A DNA stretch of 64,000 bases from Amoebidium appalachense (taxonomy: Eukaryota > Ichthyosporea): NCBI GenBank assembly GCA_963693365.1, contig CAVNZM010000017.1:5208001-5272000 (forward strand), read 5' to 3'. Below are positions 1 to 12,183 of this stretch, in pieces. The translations under genes were made by a program, and so were the position numbers. Position 1 is the stretch's first letter; the number at the start of each line of letters is the position of its first letter. The notes beneath the pieces are model-generated. The model was not told where the DNA came from and made no database searches. It was given only the letters and a program-made list of their open reading frames with translations.

Positions 1-71
1 TTAGAACCCTTCACCGTATGGTCTTCAGTATTTTAGCTCGAGAAGGTGTGGTAGATGAGAAGTGGGAGGAC

Positions 72-346
<275 letters not shown>

Positions 347-439
347 TTGGGGGGGAGGGGGGGGGGGGGGGAGGAGAAGTAAAGGGCTAGTGGATTATGA
401 GTTGTTTTTTTTTTTGTTTTTTTTTTGTTTTGTTTTTTT

Positions 440-470
<31 letters not shown>

Positions 471-572
471 TATATGGTCGGCAAAGATATACAGCACACG
501 TACAGGAACAACGTAAAGCAACACTTTGACATGTGCTTTACACAAAGGCACCACAGCTGGGAAACAACACAC

Positions 573-611
<39 letters not shown>

Positions 612-765
612 GTAAAGGATGTTGCACACGTGAGACCGGTTACACGCAACAACGAGCATGATGTAACTTATTGAAAAACGTCCATACACATTCATGAACA
701 TACGGAAGGAAAGGAGGGGTGCAAATCAAGAGGGGGGGGGGGGGGGGGGGGGGGGTATAAAGTGT

Positions 766-796
<31 letters not shown>

Positions 797-1050
797 GGGG
801 GGAGGGTTCCCGTACCGTAATGATAAGGTCCCCGAGTGAAAACTGAATAGGTTGGCCGATTTTGGGTTTCTTCGGTGCCACCTGCAGAGGGGAAACAGCG
901 GCAGGGGAGGGATGGGTGGGTCGGGGGTTAATCCGGACGCTTGAGGAACAGAGGGCGGGAAAAATCGAGGTGTGCTTGTAAAGAGATAAGGGTCTAGAGA
1001 ACAGAGGGAAGGATTGGGGGGGGGGGGGGGGGGGGGGGGGTTACGATATG
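347..1050. repeat. Poly-G/poly-T tracts with short unique islands
   Basis: Several G homopolymers (near 441-470, 575-610, 733-755, 780-802 and 1016-1040) and T-rich tracts separate unique islands of 60-250 bp. The islands near 470-575 and 610-720 resemble diverged 3' pieces of the dispersed repeat seen later in the window (ACAACG/ACAACAC-type strings after poly-G), but the match is weak. No gene is visible. Confidence 0.6.
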
Positions 1051-2693
1051 TGTGTGTGTGCGTGCCTACGTGCCTAATGTGCGTGCGTGCGTGCGTGCGT
1101 GCGTGCTCGTGTGTGTACGTGTGTACGTGTGTGTGAGGGAAACACACTCAAACAACATAACACAAAGCATAGAGACAGACACCAACGGAAACAGAAGCCA
1201 AAGAAAAATGTTCAGGCGATCAAAATTTGGCCACAGTACATAGACACCATCGGGGGAGCAATAATGATTCTTGGGACTGGCAGAGTTTGTAACGATGTAT
1301 CACCCCTCAAGAGCGATTTTTTGGCTGTTATCTATATATTTCCTGAAAGCTTATAATTTTTACTATTTTGTTTTGCAGAAATAATTTTCCTGCAGGCAGC
1401 GCTGCAGCCGAAAAAGTCAGCCAGCAAGGGGACAAACCTAACCTTTTATGGTTAGCCACCTGCCAAAAATGGCGCGTAAATAATTGCTAATTTTGATTGG
1501 GTAACACCTGCCATCATGGTCATTGGGGGGGGCACCCATTGCCGTGCCTCCACTAGAGAATGAACGTTTGGTCTTTTAGTCCCCCTTCGGTATGGTTCCC
1601 AACCCATATCTCCCATCAACGGCCTTTTCTTCTTTTTTCTCCTTCGTTTGTATTTATTAATTATATCTATTATTATTGTTATTATTATTTGTGTTATTAT
1701 TATTTGGCCATGGGGAGCGCCGGGGGGGGGGGGGGGGGGGGGGGGGAGGGGGCACCTTCTCCGTCACTGGCTGAGCTCTGGAGGCAGGTGCACTCTGCGG
1801 CTTAGGTGCTGCTTGGGTGGGTGGGTGGGTGGGTGGGGGGAGGGGGGGGGGGGGGGGGGGGTGGGGGGGTGAATATGGTGCCCTACAAACATCTGCGACT
1901 CAACCCCCCCTCTCCCACCTCCCCCTTCCCCCCCCAACACACACACACAGGGCTCCCCCCGACACACACATATCCACCCCTCCCCCCTCCCCCCCTCCCC
2001 CCTCCCCCCCCCCCCCCCCCCCTCCCACACACACACACACACACACAAATCCCCCCTCCCCCTCCGCCCCCTCCTCCTCCTTCCCCCCCTCCCCCCCCCT
2101 CCCCCCCCCCCCCCCCCCCAACCACCACCACCACCACACACACACACCTGCAGGCATAGCTGCTGCCATGCTATAGCCCTGCGGCCGAGCCCCACCCCAA
2201 GCCCCCACCGTCCCCTGTTTCCTGGCCACATCACACATTCCCACATTCCCAGAACTCCCCGCCCCCTGTCCAGAGATTTTTTGCCCCCCTTGCACGTGCC
2301 CAATATTTCCCGCTGTAGATGTGTGCACGTGTGCTTCCGCAATCTGACCACTCGTGCTTGTCCCGTTTTCCCTATTGTCTCTACTCGTATTTATCTCGTT
2401 TGCTTCGAGAGTTTTTGTTTCCGTGGCCCTGTTCGTGCTTGACGAGGCTGGACTACTGGAGTGTGTCTTGTTTCTCGTCCCTGTGAGTGCAACATGGATT
2501 GGCATGCACAGTGGTGAGTGGGCAGTTGTGAGTGTGTGTGGGTGGGAGGGTGGGGCGCCAAGGGTAAGTGGGGGGGGGGGGGGGGGGGGAGGGAGGCAGC
2601 GGGACGATGAGCAGGGTTGAGGGGAGGGGGGGGGGGGGGGGGGGGGTAGAAAGGGTGCTGGTGGGGGAAGGAGGGAGGAGGGGCCAGAGGACA

Positions 2694-2735
<42 letters not shown>

Positions 2736-2979
2736 CAACAACAACAACAACAACAACAAAACAAAAAAAAAAAAAAGAAAAGAAAAGAAAAAAAGAAAAG
2801 AAAAGAAAAGAAAAGAAAAAGAAAAGGAACAACAAATCGAAGAAATGTGTATACATAAAGGATTTAAGACTGACCAATGAGCACGAATTTATAAATCTCT
2901 ACGCAGGTATGACATAAGCACAACCAGTGTGTGTGTTTGTGTGCTTGTGAGTGTGTGTGTGGCCGGGAGGAAAGAGGGG

Positions 2980-3059
<80 letters not shown>

Positions 3060-3558
3060 GGCGGAGCCAGAGGTTAGAGCTGTTTTTTTTTTTTTGGGAT
3101 GAGCCGGGCAAAAACGAGGGGGTCGGGGGAGGAGGGAAGAGGAGGGGTTGAGATCAGTGTTCGTGTGTGTGCGCGGCTATGTGTTTTTGTGTGCTTGTGT
3201 TGCTGTGTAAGCAAGTAGACAGGGTTTTACACTAAAAAAAACCCATAATAATGCACCATAAAAAACAGTTTCAGTGTAGCAGTCTAAACCGGCTCATAGC
3301 CTCAACTGTGTTGCTGGGAGATCACAAGAAACACTACATAAGTGCCTGGAAGTGTAAGATCTAACGGGAAAATACCATAGAATAGCTGTGGTCGGAGGAG
3401 GGGGAGGAGGGGGTGGGGGGGAGGGGGGGGGAGGGGGGGGGGGGGGGGGAGGGGAGGGGGCATAGAGAAAGAGGATTGAACAGTCAAGTCTGGGAAAGAA
3501 AATTACCGGTGGGGGAGGGCAAGGAGTGTGGGGGGGAGAGGGGGGCCTGAACTCTGTT
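1051..3558. repeat. Simple-sequence block without a gene
   Basis: Contains GTGC-type repeats (1074-1135), poly-G or poly-C runs (1721-1746, 1840-1867, 1980-2120, 2570-2590, 2627-2646, 2697-2733), a (CAA)n tract at 2734-2760, an AAAAG-type run at 2762-2826 and a G run of about 76 nt at 2983-3058. The stretches 1140-1700, 2160-2560 and 3060-3400 are non-repetitive, but I see no conserved coding signal in them. Confidence 0.7.
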
Positions 3559-4382
3559 TTAAAAAGACGATGCACTCTTGGGAAAACCCTTAGGTGAACC
3601 TAAAACAAGAGGAGAAAAAAGCAGGGTAGACATGGATTCAAAATGCACACCCACTGACCTTGTGTGCTTGCTTGACCCAAAGGAGGAAAGTGCAGCGAGG
3701 ATCCGACTTCAGGAACAAACGCACCAACAACCTTCCCAAAACTGCCCGGATCCTGCTTAGAAGATGACGGTTTTTCTCCACCTTTATGCTTGTTGGTTGT
3801 AAGAGGTTCTTTCCCCTTTTGCTTTTGCTCTTGTTGCGCTTTGGCACCGACCTTCGAACTTACACGTTCCTTCGTGCCCCCGTTAGGAAATTTCCTACCC
3901 GCTTGTGTCGATTCTTTCGTATTCCTCTTTTCCATCCTATCCTTTTGTAAGTTTTTATCGCCCGAAGCCGTGCCATTCTCTGGTTTTTTCCCATCTTTCT
4001 TTCCGATCTTGCTTAGATCTCGTTTTAAATTTCCCTGGACATCGCTTGACGATGCCTTTTCAGGTTTGCGGCGTGTGCGACCAGCACTCTCCCACGGTGG
4101 GGAAGGTGGTCTCTCCGTCATTTTCTGCCTTATTGCACTTCCTTGCCTCACGCTTCTTAACTTCCAGTGGCCATAAAGCCTGATTCTGCTTATGAAATCT
4201 ACATAAAGAAACGTGAGCTCCTAGCTTGCAAACTTACGAAGTGCCAACCTGAACTTGGCTTGGCTGAGCCACAGTGCTAGAGCCAGGTTACGAATTAGAG
4301 AATTCTCCGAGGTTGTAAATGACAGATTCGAAACAGACACAGTCAGTCGCTTTTCCTCGTCTCTGTACACCAAAATGGGCAT
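3559..4382 (-). CDS. Probable three-exon lysine-rich protein, unknown function
   Basis: I do not recognise this protein. The model uses exons 4382-4238, 4198-3659 and 3599-3559 and gives 241 residues. The first ATG (4382) has an in-frame TAA 24 nt upstream. Donors are GTAAGT at 4237 and GTCAGT at 3658. Acceptors end in TTTATGTAG and in a pyrimidine-rich tract ending TTTTAG. Both junctions keep frame and the last exon ends in TAA, so three independent conditions agree. Exon 2 is very rich in Lys, Ser, Gly and Gln (for example KIGKKDGKKPENG), suggesting a disordered, possibly nucleic-acid-binding or nuclear protein. The introns are only 39 and 59 nt, unlike the kilobase introns of the other spliced genes here. 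A (CT)n/(TA)n/poly-C block lies immediately upstream. The central open frame is firm; the outer exons are inference. Confidence 0.42.
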
Positions 4383-4419
4383 GTATCGACGTTTGATATT
4401 AACTTACTCTACCCCCCCC

Positions 4420-4565
4420 TCGAGCTCCCCCCCCACCCCCCGCGCCCCCCCGGGCCCCCGATATGATCCCGGGCTTCCCCCCCACCCCCACCCCCAGGGT
4501 CCCCCCTCCCCACCCCCTCCCCCCCCGCCTCTTTTGATGCACACACACACACACACACACACACA

Positions 4566-4621
<56 letters not shown>

Positions 4622-4659
4622 TTCTCCCTCTTCTCTCTCTGTCTGTCTGTCTCTCTCTC

Positions 4660-4692
<33 letters not shown>

Positions 4693-4830
4693 TCTCTCTC
4701 TCAGACAGTATCTCTCTCTTTCTCTCTCTCTCTTTGCATCTTCCCTCCCCCTCTAAATGTGGCTCTACCCCTCTTTCCATGTTCGCCACCCATCTGTTCT
4801 TCTCCTTCAACCCGCCTCTTCCTCCCAGAT

Positions 4831-4862
<32 letters not shown>

Positions 4863-4884
4863 ACGTCGCCTTCCCCCCTGCATA

Positions 4885-4933
<49 letters not shown>

Positions 4934-4962
4934 GCACGCACACACACACACACACAACGGGA
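4420..4962. repeat. Compound microsatellite: C-rich, (CA)n, (CT)n, (TA)n, poly-C, (CA)n
   Basis: Includes (CA)n at 4540-4565, (CT)n at 4566-4588, (TA)n at 4589-4619, (CT)n around 4620-4662, poly-C at 4663-4690 and 4830-4857, and (CA)n with CACG variants at 4888-4955. It sits upstream of the minus-strand gene at 3559-4382. No coding content. Confidence 0.9.
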
Positions 4963-5012
4963 AAAAAGGCAAGAGAAACTACAGGCCGATGCAAACATCA
5001 GCTGCACATGCG

Positions 5013-5072
5013 ATGTTGTATTGTCCTTGCTTTCCGCTGATAATGTTGTATTGTGCTTCCTTTCCGCTGATA
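5013..5072. repeat. Two-copy 30-bp tandem repeat
   Basis: Two adjacent copies beginning ATGTTGTATTGT and ending TTTCCGCTGATA, differing at a few central bases. It is part of the 5.0-5.5 kb stretch, which otherwise holds no recognisable gene and probably includes the 3' flank of the DEP-domain gene. Confidence 0.85.
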
Positions 5073-5497
5073 AACTTTGCCTTATGATAGTCTCAGAAGA
5101 AATGATAATAGAAAAGCGGCACAGGGCTTTAAGGCAAATGTGGTTGTGCTCATTTTTAGAATAGGGTGGAAAGAAAACAGCTCATGGGATCTCTCACGTA
5201 ACACAGTTTTCCCTGTGGTTCTCTTTCCTATTTTCTTGGTGGCATGCGGAAACCAGTCCAGCACTCTTTGCCACAGTACACAACAGCTTGCAGCTGGGTG
5301 GGTCCTCGAATAACTTATATATACATACATACGGGGTACTCGCATTCTAGTCACGGTTATTCGCTTGAGTTTCGCTTGAATTCTTTCTTCACATTCATAC
5401 CGGTGCAGATCACTATAAACAAAGGCAAAAACTCTTATGTACAAAAAGTGCATCATTTCCGTGCTATATATATATGTAAAACCAGCATGAAGGAAAC

Positions 5498-6799
5498 TTA
5501 GTTTCCGCTAGCGACACGCGTTGCACGTTGCGCAGTCAGGTACTTTTCACTCTCGGAAGCGCTAGAATCTGCCCTGATCCTATTCTTATACGCAATCAAT
5601 CTCTGCAGAGTAACCCTTCTATCACGTGTTAAACCCCCACGTGATTTCCACTCAGTGCTACCCGAGCTTTCGGCGCTGCATGTGCTACTGCCGGAGTCAA
5701 TCTTCCCGATGGTCAGGTTTTCAGCGCTTAAACATGAGCACGAATCCACTTGCACCACCTCATAGCTATCCAAGCTGTCGAGCGTGTCCGTGCGCATGGC
5801 AGCCAAACTGCATCCATCATCCAAATCGTTCGTCAGCTGGACACCACTCAAGACCAATTCTAGCTCGTGCATGCTTGTAGCTGACGGGGCAACTTCGATC
5901 CTTGGAATGCTCAACAGTGATGAACCAGGAGAAAGGGCGGGGCACGCTTCGAACTTGTCGCAGAGGACGGGGCTAAGAACAGGAATGATGCATGGCTCGC
6001 TCTTTGCACGTTCGTACCGGCGCCTCTCACCGATGCCCATGTTATACGTTTCGGTGTTGTCTGCGCGCGTGCTGTCGATCTGAAGGGAAACAACAGAAGA
6101 GACACGCATCGCGTCGCACCACTGCGAATCGCTCGAGCGAGCAGGGACCACGTCGCTGCCCCTCGAAAGCTCCTGTGCGCCAATGTTCAACATGGGCGTG
6201 CCTTCTGTAGGGACACACGGACGAACCATGCTCCTGACTAAGCCCCCCTCTGGCGTGAGCTTGTAAACCTTCCAGCGGGAGTCAGAAAAATGCTTGCGGT
6301 CCACCTTTGATGGCTTGCCACCCATGGCGTTCCGAACCATCACCACCTCGCTGAAATCGCACAACTTCTGGCCGAGCTTAACGCATGTGCCTCGTCCGTA
6401 TTTCTCTGTCGGTTCGCTCGCTCTCTTGGGCGGGGAGACGCAGACGTACTTGACGAGCCAGTCGACTAACTCCTTGCCAGTGAACTCCCCGTTACTAGTT
6501 CGTTTCAAGAGCGGTGTTGCATGTTTGGCTTTGGGGCTGGACGGAAGGGGGCCGCTCATTGTTGTGGTTTTCACTACCAGACTGCGTGTAACTTCTTTTG
6601 CTTCGGATTTTCCTGTACTGTTTAAGGTGCTTGAGCGTGATCTACTGCTACCTGCGAAACTGAGATCATCGTTTGAGCCCTCACTACCTTGCATGCTATC
6701 GCGAAATGAGTTGCGTTTGAAAGAGGGCGTGTCTAGCCATTGTTCTAGAGCTGAGAGCATGTCAGCCCACCAGCGGACGTGCTTGTATGTGTCAGCCAT
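5498..6799 (-). CDS. DEP-domain protein, single exon, 433 aa
   Basis: A DEP domain lies at about residues 93-182. It carries the family's typical blocks: FTGKELVDWLVKY, then a loop, GTCVKLGQKLCDF, and a C-terminal FSDSRWKVYKL. DEP domains are known to direct signalling proteins to membranes or receptors; the partner here is not known. The N-terminal 90 residues and the C-terminal 240 are low-complexity and Ser-rich, with basic/Ser-Pro sites such as ERAKSEP that look like phosphorylation sites (inference). No catalytic domain is visible, so this is probably an adaptor or regulator. The ATG is the first in a frame that stays open without interruption, and a TATA-like element lies about 135 bp upstream. 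High third-position GC supports real coding. The DEP call is firm; the biological role is open. Confidence 0.78.
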   Translation of the reverse strand: MADTYKHVRWWADMLSALEQWLDTPSFKRNSFRDSMQGSEGSNDDLSFAGSSRSRSSTLNSTGKSEAKEVTRSLVVKTTTMSGPLPSSPKAKHATPLLKRTSNGEFTGKELVDWLVKYVCVSPPKRASEPTEKYGRGTCVKLGQKLCDFSEVVMVRNAMGGKPSKVDRKHFSDSRWKVYKLTPEGGLVRSMVRPCVPTEGTPMLNIGAQELSRGSDVVPARSSDSQWCDAMRVSSVVSLQIDSTRADNTETYNMGIGERRRYERAKSEPCIIPVLSPVLCDKFEACPALSPGSSLLSIPRIEVAPSATSMHELELVLSGVQLTNDLDDGCSLAAMRTDTLDSLDSYEVVQVDSCSCLSAENLTIGKIDSGSSTCSAESSGSTEWKSRGGLTRDRRVTLQRLIAYKNRIRADSSASESEKYLTAQRATRVASGN

Positions 6800-6930
6800 T
6801 CTGTGTTTTTTGGCGTAAAAACTCGAGAATGGAAACGTAGTTTTGTCCGTGTTTTCTAAGGATTCATGTCCACTTTTCGGTGTTGGAGGAACCGTGAAGT
6901 GTGCCTAGAGCGTCCGGAAGGTGTGCGTTT

Positions 6931-6940
6931 GGTATATATA
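6931..6940 (-). promoter_or_regulatory. TATA-like element upstream of the DEP gene
   Basis: TATATATACC on the minus strand, about 135 bp before the ATG at 6799. Position and sequence fit a core promoter. No experimental support. Confidence 0.4.
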
Positions 6941-9640
6941 GTTGGATGAATCCCCCTAGTTAGATGATCAATGCACATGGAAGAATTTTTTTTTTGGGTT
7001 TACCTATGTAAAGGTGTAGGTATAATGCACGGCAATGTGACGGCATGCTTGGGAGGCAAGAGTTAAAAACCTAAGTTTTGAAATAGTGATTGCATACTAA
7101 TAAACCTCCTGTATGAAAAATTTATATAGATACTCAACGTGACAACGGCAGAATATAAAATAAAGAAGGATTTATGAATATATCCGAATTTCATGAACAT
7201 GAGATCAAAAAATTTAAAGGCTCCTCAGTCACTCATAGGCTTCTGAAATTCAGTAAACTTGGATAATGAATATTCTAATGGTGGCTTTATTTTTAACACC
7301 TGATCTACGCAAACATTCTTCCTCGGCTTTTGTCTGTTGTAGTACCCTGCATATAAGAGACAGCCTCAGTCTCAGCCTGTAGAGTTCTAAGTTCTTGAGC
7401 ATGTTTTGGCTGAATTCGAAAACGACGAGGTCTTTGGGGATAAATTTAATGGAATTGTATTCTGACTCCCATAGACACACGTTGATTGATCTAGTTCATC
7501 CAATAGGATTCAAACGTGGAACCTGCACATTGTGCTGATTGGCTGCGGAGTCCCGAGCCAAGCCAAATGACTCCAATAGAAAGAACCAATAGGAGCGCAC
7601 ACCGACATCTTTACTTTTGTTTGATTGGTAGAAAGATCTCAACATTGCCCAACAACTGTGCGATACTTATCGCGGATTGGCTACGATAGAAACCCCTGAA
7701 TCCCCCAAACCTTCCTATTGTGGGGCGGGTCGTTTGTGTGTAACGATTTTTTTAACCATGCTTCAAGGAATTTGAGACCCCATATCCATATGTGTGTAAC
7801 AGTATGTAACTAGTAACTACGGAAAATGGAGCTTTGTTATACCAGAATCCCCCTTATTAGTTTAAGATTATTGATTTTCACTATATGTAGGACCACATCC
7901 AGTTCTATGTCTGTAACGGAATTTTGCGTGGCCCAAATCCCGATTCCCGAAACTGGATAATCGTAAATCAATAAAGTCATTAAAAAAATCCGCTTGTTTA
8001 CACACATACGACTAGCCCCACACATATGAGTTTTGGGGGATCCAACCCCGGCGTTTTTGGCGCCAAACTTGGCAGGGGCCGCAGGCCAACGTGCAGTCGG
8101 CGATATAACTTGATCAGAATAGGTCAATTTCCCACCACGTGGTGGCCCACTGGTGGGCTTGAAGTAAGGAAAGTGCACAACCACAAAGCATTTTACTTTC
8201 CGAGTTCTTTACTGTAGTGTACATTATACCCGTGTGGCGTCAGGTCACCAGAATTTTCCGGCATTGCGGCTCAGAGGACAGTCAGCACATGCAGCATCCT
8301 GGCATCGTATGATCATATCCAGGACAATGCGAAATTGTAGCCTACAATAAGGTACGTGTGGGCAACCGTTTGAGTACTGCGTACGCACTGAATGCGGTGC
8401 CGTCACTGCCGTGGCCCGTGGGCCGTGGCTCACTGAGAAGCTGAGCCTTGGCCGTTGCCAGTCATGAGGCAGTCCGTGACTGCACACGCGCGTCGCCAAT
8501 GCATGTCACATGGCGTACCGTTCTGTATGCCTTATTTGCGCTCTACAGCACATATATGCATGCAGTGACCCTATGACACAAAGCTTTTTGATTTCATTGC
8601 ATTCAATATGTGCCACCCGCGCGCACCGCCATCAGGCCAGGCTGCAGTTCAAGTCGAATAATATACATGTACATAATAATAATGCTGACTTTCCAGTGCA
8701 CGTGCCAATATAATTTCACGTTCGATCCCTTCGTTATCCGACTTAAATTTAAAAGTAGCTCCAGCACTTGCAGGCTAGATCTTGTACAGGCCAAATATAG
8801 GTGGCACTACAACTGTAGGTACGTGAGAATGACATGTATGGACTGAACCTGAATGAACGCCGAAGGCTTTCTACTGGTAGCTACTGGATGTACATTGCAC
8901 AACTTGAATTCTACACACAGTACGTGACATGTGTGCTCAACTCAGGGCAGTGTCTCACTCACTCATGAACGAACGTTACCTGGTGTTTCTTGGCATGCAG
9001 GAAGTACGGCCGCGGTACAGCTCGTCTCAGGCAGATTGCAAACGATTCGGAACGCACTCTGAGCCTCAGTCACGTTGAGATCATCACTGCCAGCTCGAGA
9101 TGGCCATTCACACTCTCAGAGACTCATGTATCGTCACATAGTATCTTTGGCCACACAACGTGTCAGTCTGACTCAGATGTCGTGATCATTGCGATAATTC
9201 AAAATGTGGGCTCTGCATGAAGTTGAGACAACTTGAACCATCGTGAACGTGCCACGTGTCGCGCCCGCCGGGTTCACGGTTGCACTTTCCGGAAATTCAC
9301 GCTCACACGTTGTCAATCCGTGTCAAGGGTCAAGAACACGAGTCTCGGTCTGAGACTCTGGTGAATTCGAAACCAATAGGAAGAACGTGTTACTTTTTAG
9401 GAATGTGTTTACTCTGAACAAAAATGATAATTTTTAACGGCCGTTAAACAGTTCTGCACAGCTCTATGTAGATCTGTGCTAGGTCACACACTCAGGAACG
9501 AAGAGCACGTGTCGCTCTGTTTTTTGTTCAGTGTTATGGTCACAGTGGCGCGCCAACTACAACCCTGACATGTGCACGTCAAATTTCACGTTGCTCGGCA
9601 TGCATGGCCACCATTGGGAAGCTTGTTTTTGAAGCGGAGG
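6941..9640. other. Intergenic, no gene seen; CCAAT motifs at 7.5-7.7 kb
   Basis: Non-repetitive DNA with no convincing open frame. Between 7498 and 7680 there are about six CCAAT or ATTGG motifs on either strand (for example CTCCAATAG, ACCAATAGG, TGATTGGCTG, GGATTGGCTA), which could be a promoter or enhancer cluster for the minus-strand DEP gene. The rest (7.7-9.6 kb) shows nothing I can name. Confidence 0.5.
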
Positions 9641-9729
9641 TCTAGTTACATATGGGGGAGTGTTATGGGACTTTCACATTGAGCAGACAGCTGCTTGCAA
9701 TTGGACAACCCACTACTACTACTACTGCT

Positions 9730-9761
<32 letters not shown>

Positions 9762-9764
9762 GCA

Positions 9765-9808
<44 letters not shown>

Positions 9809-10094
9809 AACACATACACGAAGGTCCAAGGGGATCTCGAGGGGGGAAGGGGGGGGGGGGGGAGTGCACACATACACACACACGTGCACACACACACGTA
9901 CACACACACACACGTGCACACACACGTACATGCACACACATGCACGCGCACACACGCACGCACATACGCGAACGCACGCGCACCGTGACACACACACACA
10001 ACGTGACACACACACAGACAGGCGCACACACTGCGTGTGCGCACACACACACAGACAGACAGATAGACAGGCGCACACCCACACGCGCGCACGT

Positions 10095-10125
<31 letters not shown>
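9730..10125. repeat. Compound (CA)n microsatellite with poly-G insert
   Basis: (CA)n with CACG, CATA and CAGA variants, split by a short unique/poly-G stretch at about 9821-9863. No coding content. Confidence 0.95.
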
Positions 10126-10128
<3 letters not shown>

Positions 10129-10262
10129 TTCCCCTGATTGTCCTCCTTTTCCCTTTTGTCCCTTTCGGGTCCCTTTTCCTCAGCCCCCTCCCTAGCCCAC
10201 TAACGGGCTCCACTTCTAATGTAAAAGGTGTGTGAATGGGGGGGCGGCAGCGGGGAGCTCGA

Positions 10263-10297
<35 letters not shown>

Positions 10298-10868
10298 TGG
10301 GGGAGGGGAGGGGAGGGAATGGGTTATACATGCTCACTCGGTGTGCCATGATCACAAAACAAGAAGGTACAGTATACGTATGATCAGTCGCGCCATGTCG
10401 GGCTCCCGATCACATCAAAACCATATGTGATCGGTGAACAAGCAGTATGATTCCTTAAAAATAGCAGTTAACTATCCAATAAGATCGCCACTCCGGGCTC
10501 ATCAGATAAAATGCAACCAATCAAGATGCGTATTTTGCACATTCCTATTCTCTTAAATTTTAACACGCACAGGGCCATCGCGACCAGGCACAAAACACGA
10601 CACGTGTTTCGTAAACGGCCGTGCGCCGCTGCATCCACACTCCACCACATTTACGCACAAGGGGCGGCATGCACACCATTGCATAGAGCCAAACGCTGGC
10701 AACATGGCCGTGTTTGAGCCGTTGCCGTAGGACTAGTACAACACGAGTTATTAGTTTTGCGACATGGGCACTTTGTCAGGAAAAACGAAATTTACTAAAG
10801 CGTCAAAAACTCTAGAAAAACATAAGAATACCAATAGGCCGCACGAACTTCATGCTGTCTTCTTCCAC
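10126..10868. other. Intergenic, no gene seen
   Basis: Contains a G-rich tract at 10262-10318. The remainder is unique sequence with only short frames lacking any recognisable motif. Confidence 0.5.
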
Positions 10869-11420
10869 CATGACGAGCAGCACCAACACCCTGCTCTAGT
10901 GTCCTCTACCATGCCGAGCAGCACCAACACCCTGCTCTAGTGTCTTCTACCATGCCGAGCAGCACCATCACCCTGCTCTAGTGTCTTCTACCATGCCGAG
11001 CAGCACCATCACCCTGCTCTGTGTCTTCTACCATGCCGAGCAACACCAACACCCTGCTCTAGTGTCTTCTACCATGCCGAGCAGCACCATCACCCTGCTC
11101 TAGTCTTCTACCATGCCGAGCAGCACCAACACCCTGCTCTAGTGTCTTCTACCATGCCGAGCAGCACCAACACCCTGCTCTAGTGTCTTCTACCATGCCG
11201 AGCAGCACCAACACCCTGCTCTAGTGTCTTCTACCATGCCGAGCAGCACCAACACCCTGCTCTATTGTCTTCTACCATGCCGAGCAGCACCAACACCCTG
11301 CTCTAGTGTCTTCTACCATGCCGAGCAGCACCAACACCCTGCTCTAGTCTTCTACCATGCCGAGCAGCACCAACACACTGCTCTTCTTTCTTTCTTTTCC
11401 ACCATGCAGAGCAGCACGAA
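10869..11420. repeat. Minisatellite, 41-bp unit, about 14 copies
   Basis: Head-to-tail units begin ATGCCGAGCAGCACCAACAC and continue CCTGCTCTAGTGTCTTCTACC. Unit starts fall near 10869, 10911, 10952, 10993, 11032, 11073, 11112, 11153, 11194, 11236, 11277, 11318, 11357 and 11404. Units are 39-47 bp and differ by CCAACACC/CCATCACC and small deletions. The first and last units are the most diverged, as expected for an array homogenised from its centre. Each unit carries an in-frame TAG, so it is not a protein repeat. Confidence 0.97.
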
Positions 11421-11752
11421 CACACTGCTTCGTCTTATTGTATTGTTTCTAACTTTCCGAACATTTTTTCTTGCTTATACCCTTTTATTTTCCCCCGGGT
11501 CACTCCTGGCTAGGTGTTGGTTGAAGTGAGTTTGCTCAATCCCCACTAGCGTGACTGCGGCAACCCCGTGGGCTAAGAATTGCCAGAATATGTAGTGACA
11601 GTCGGGATTATGTATCCTGACTTATAGTTGCACTATGTAGAGAGCACATTCGTGTGTCTACTGTGGAAGACGTTAGCTCCCCTTAGGCAGTGCCTCCGGG
11701 AGTGAAACGGGATAAAATAAAAAAATAAAATAAAATATAAAAAAAACAGTAT
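11421..11752 (+). mobile_element. Probable 3' end of a non-LTR retroelement (SINE/LINE-like)
   Basis: A unique stretch ends in GTGCCTCCGGGAGTGAAACG followed by a tail of GGATAAAATAAAAAAATAAAA type (about 11707-11745). A-rich short-repeat tails of this kind are usual at the 3' end of non-LTR elements. No reverse-transcriptase frame is present and no target-site duplication was identified. Confidence 0.35.
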
Positions 11753-11774
11753 ACGTATGATTGCCAACCAAATC

Positions 11775-11857
11775 CCCCCCCCCTCCCCCCCCCCCCCCCT
11801 CCCTCCCTCCCCACGGCCACCTACCCACTCACCCATCCCCCCCCCTAACCCCACGGC

Positions 11858-11945
<88 letters not shown>

Positions 11946-12012
11946 AGATCTCTCTCTCTCTAGATCTCTCTCTCTAGATCTCTCTCTCTCTCTAGATCTC
12001 CCTTCTCTCCGT

Positions 12013-12093
<81 letters not shown>

Positions 12094-12183
12094 CCTCCCT
12101 CCCTCCCTCCCTCCCTCCCTCCCTCAATCCCTCCCTCCCTCAATCCCTCCCTCCCTCAATCCCTCCCTCCCTCCCTCCCTCCC
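11775..12183. repeat. (CT)n and (CCCT)n tract
   Basis: C-rich lead, long (CT)n broken by TCTAGAT units at 11943-12000, a second (CT)n run at 12014-12088, and (CCCT)n with TCAA interruptions to 12183. It is a polypurine/polypyrimidine mirror tract. No coding content. Confidence 0.95.

Noticed and set aside
7837-8184. 115-codon minus-strand frame
   Set aside because: No recognisable domain, atypical codon use, and no splice or promoter support.
10869-11420. CRISPR-like array
   Set aside because: The units are contiguous 41-bp tandem repeats without unique spacers and the genome is eukaryotic; it is a minisatellite.
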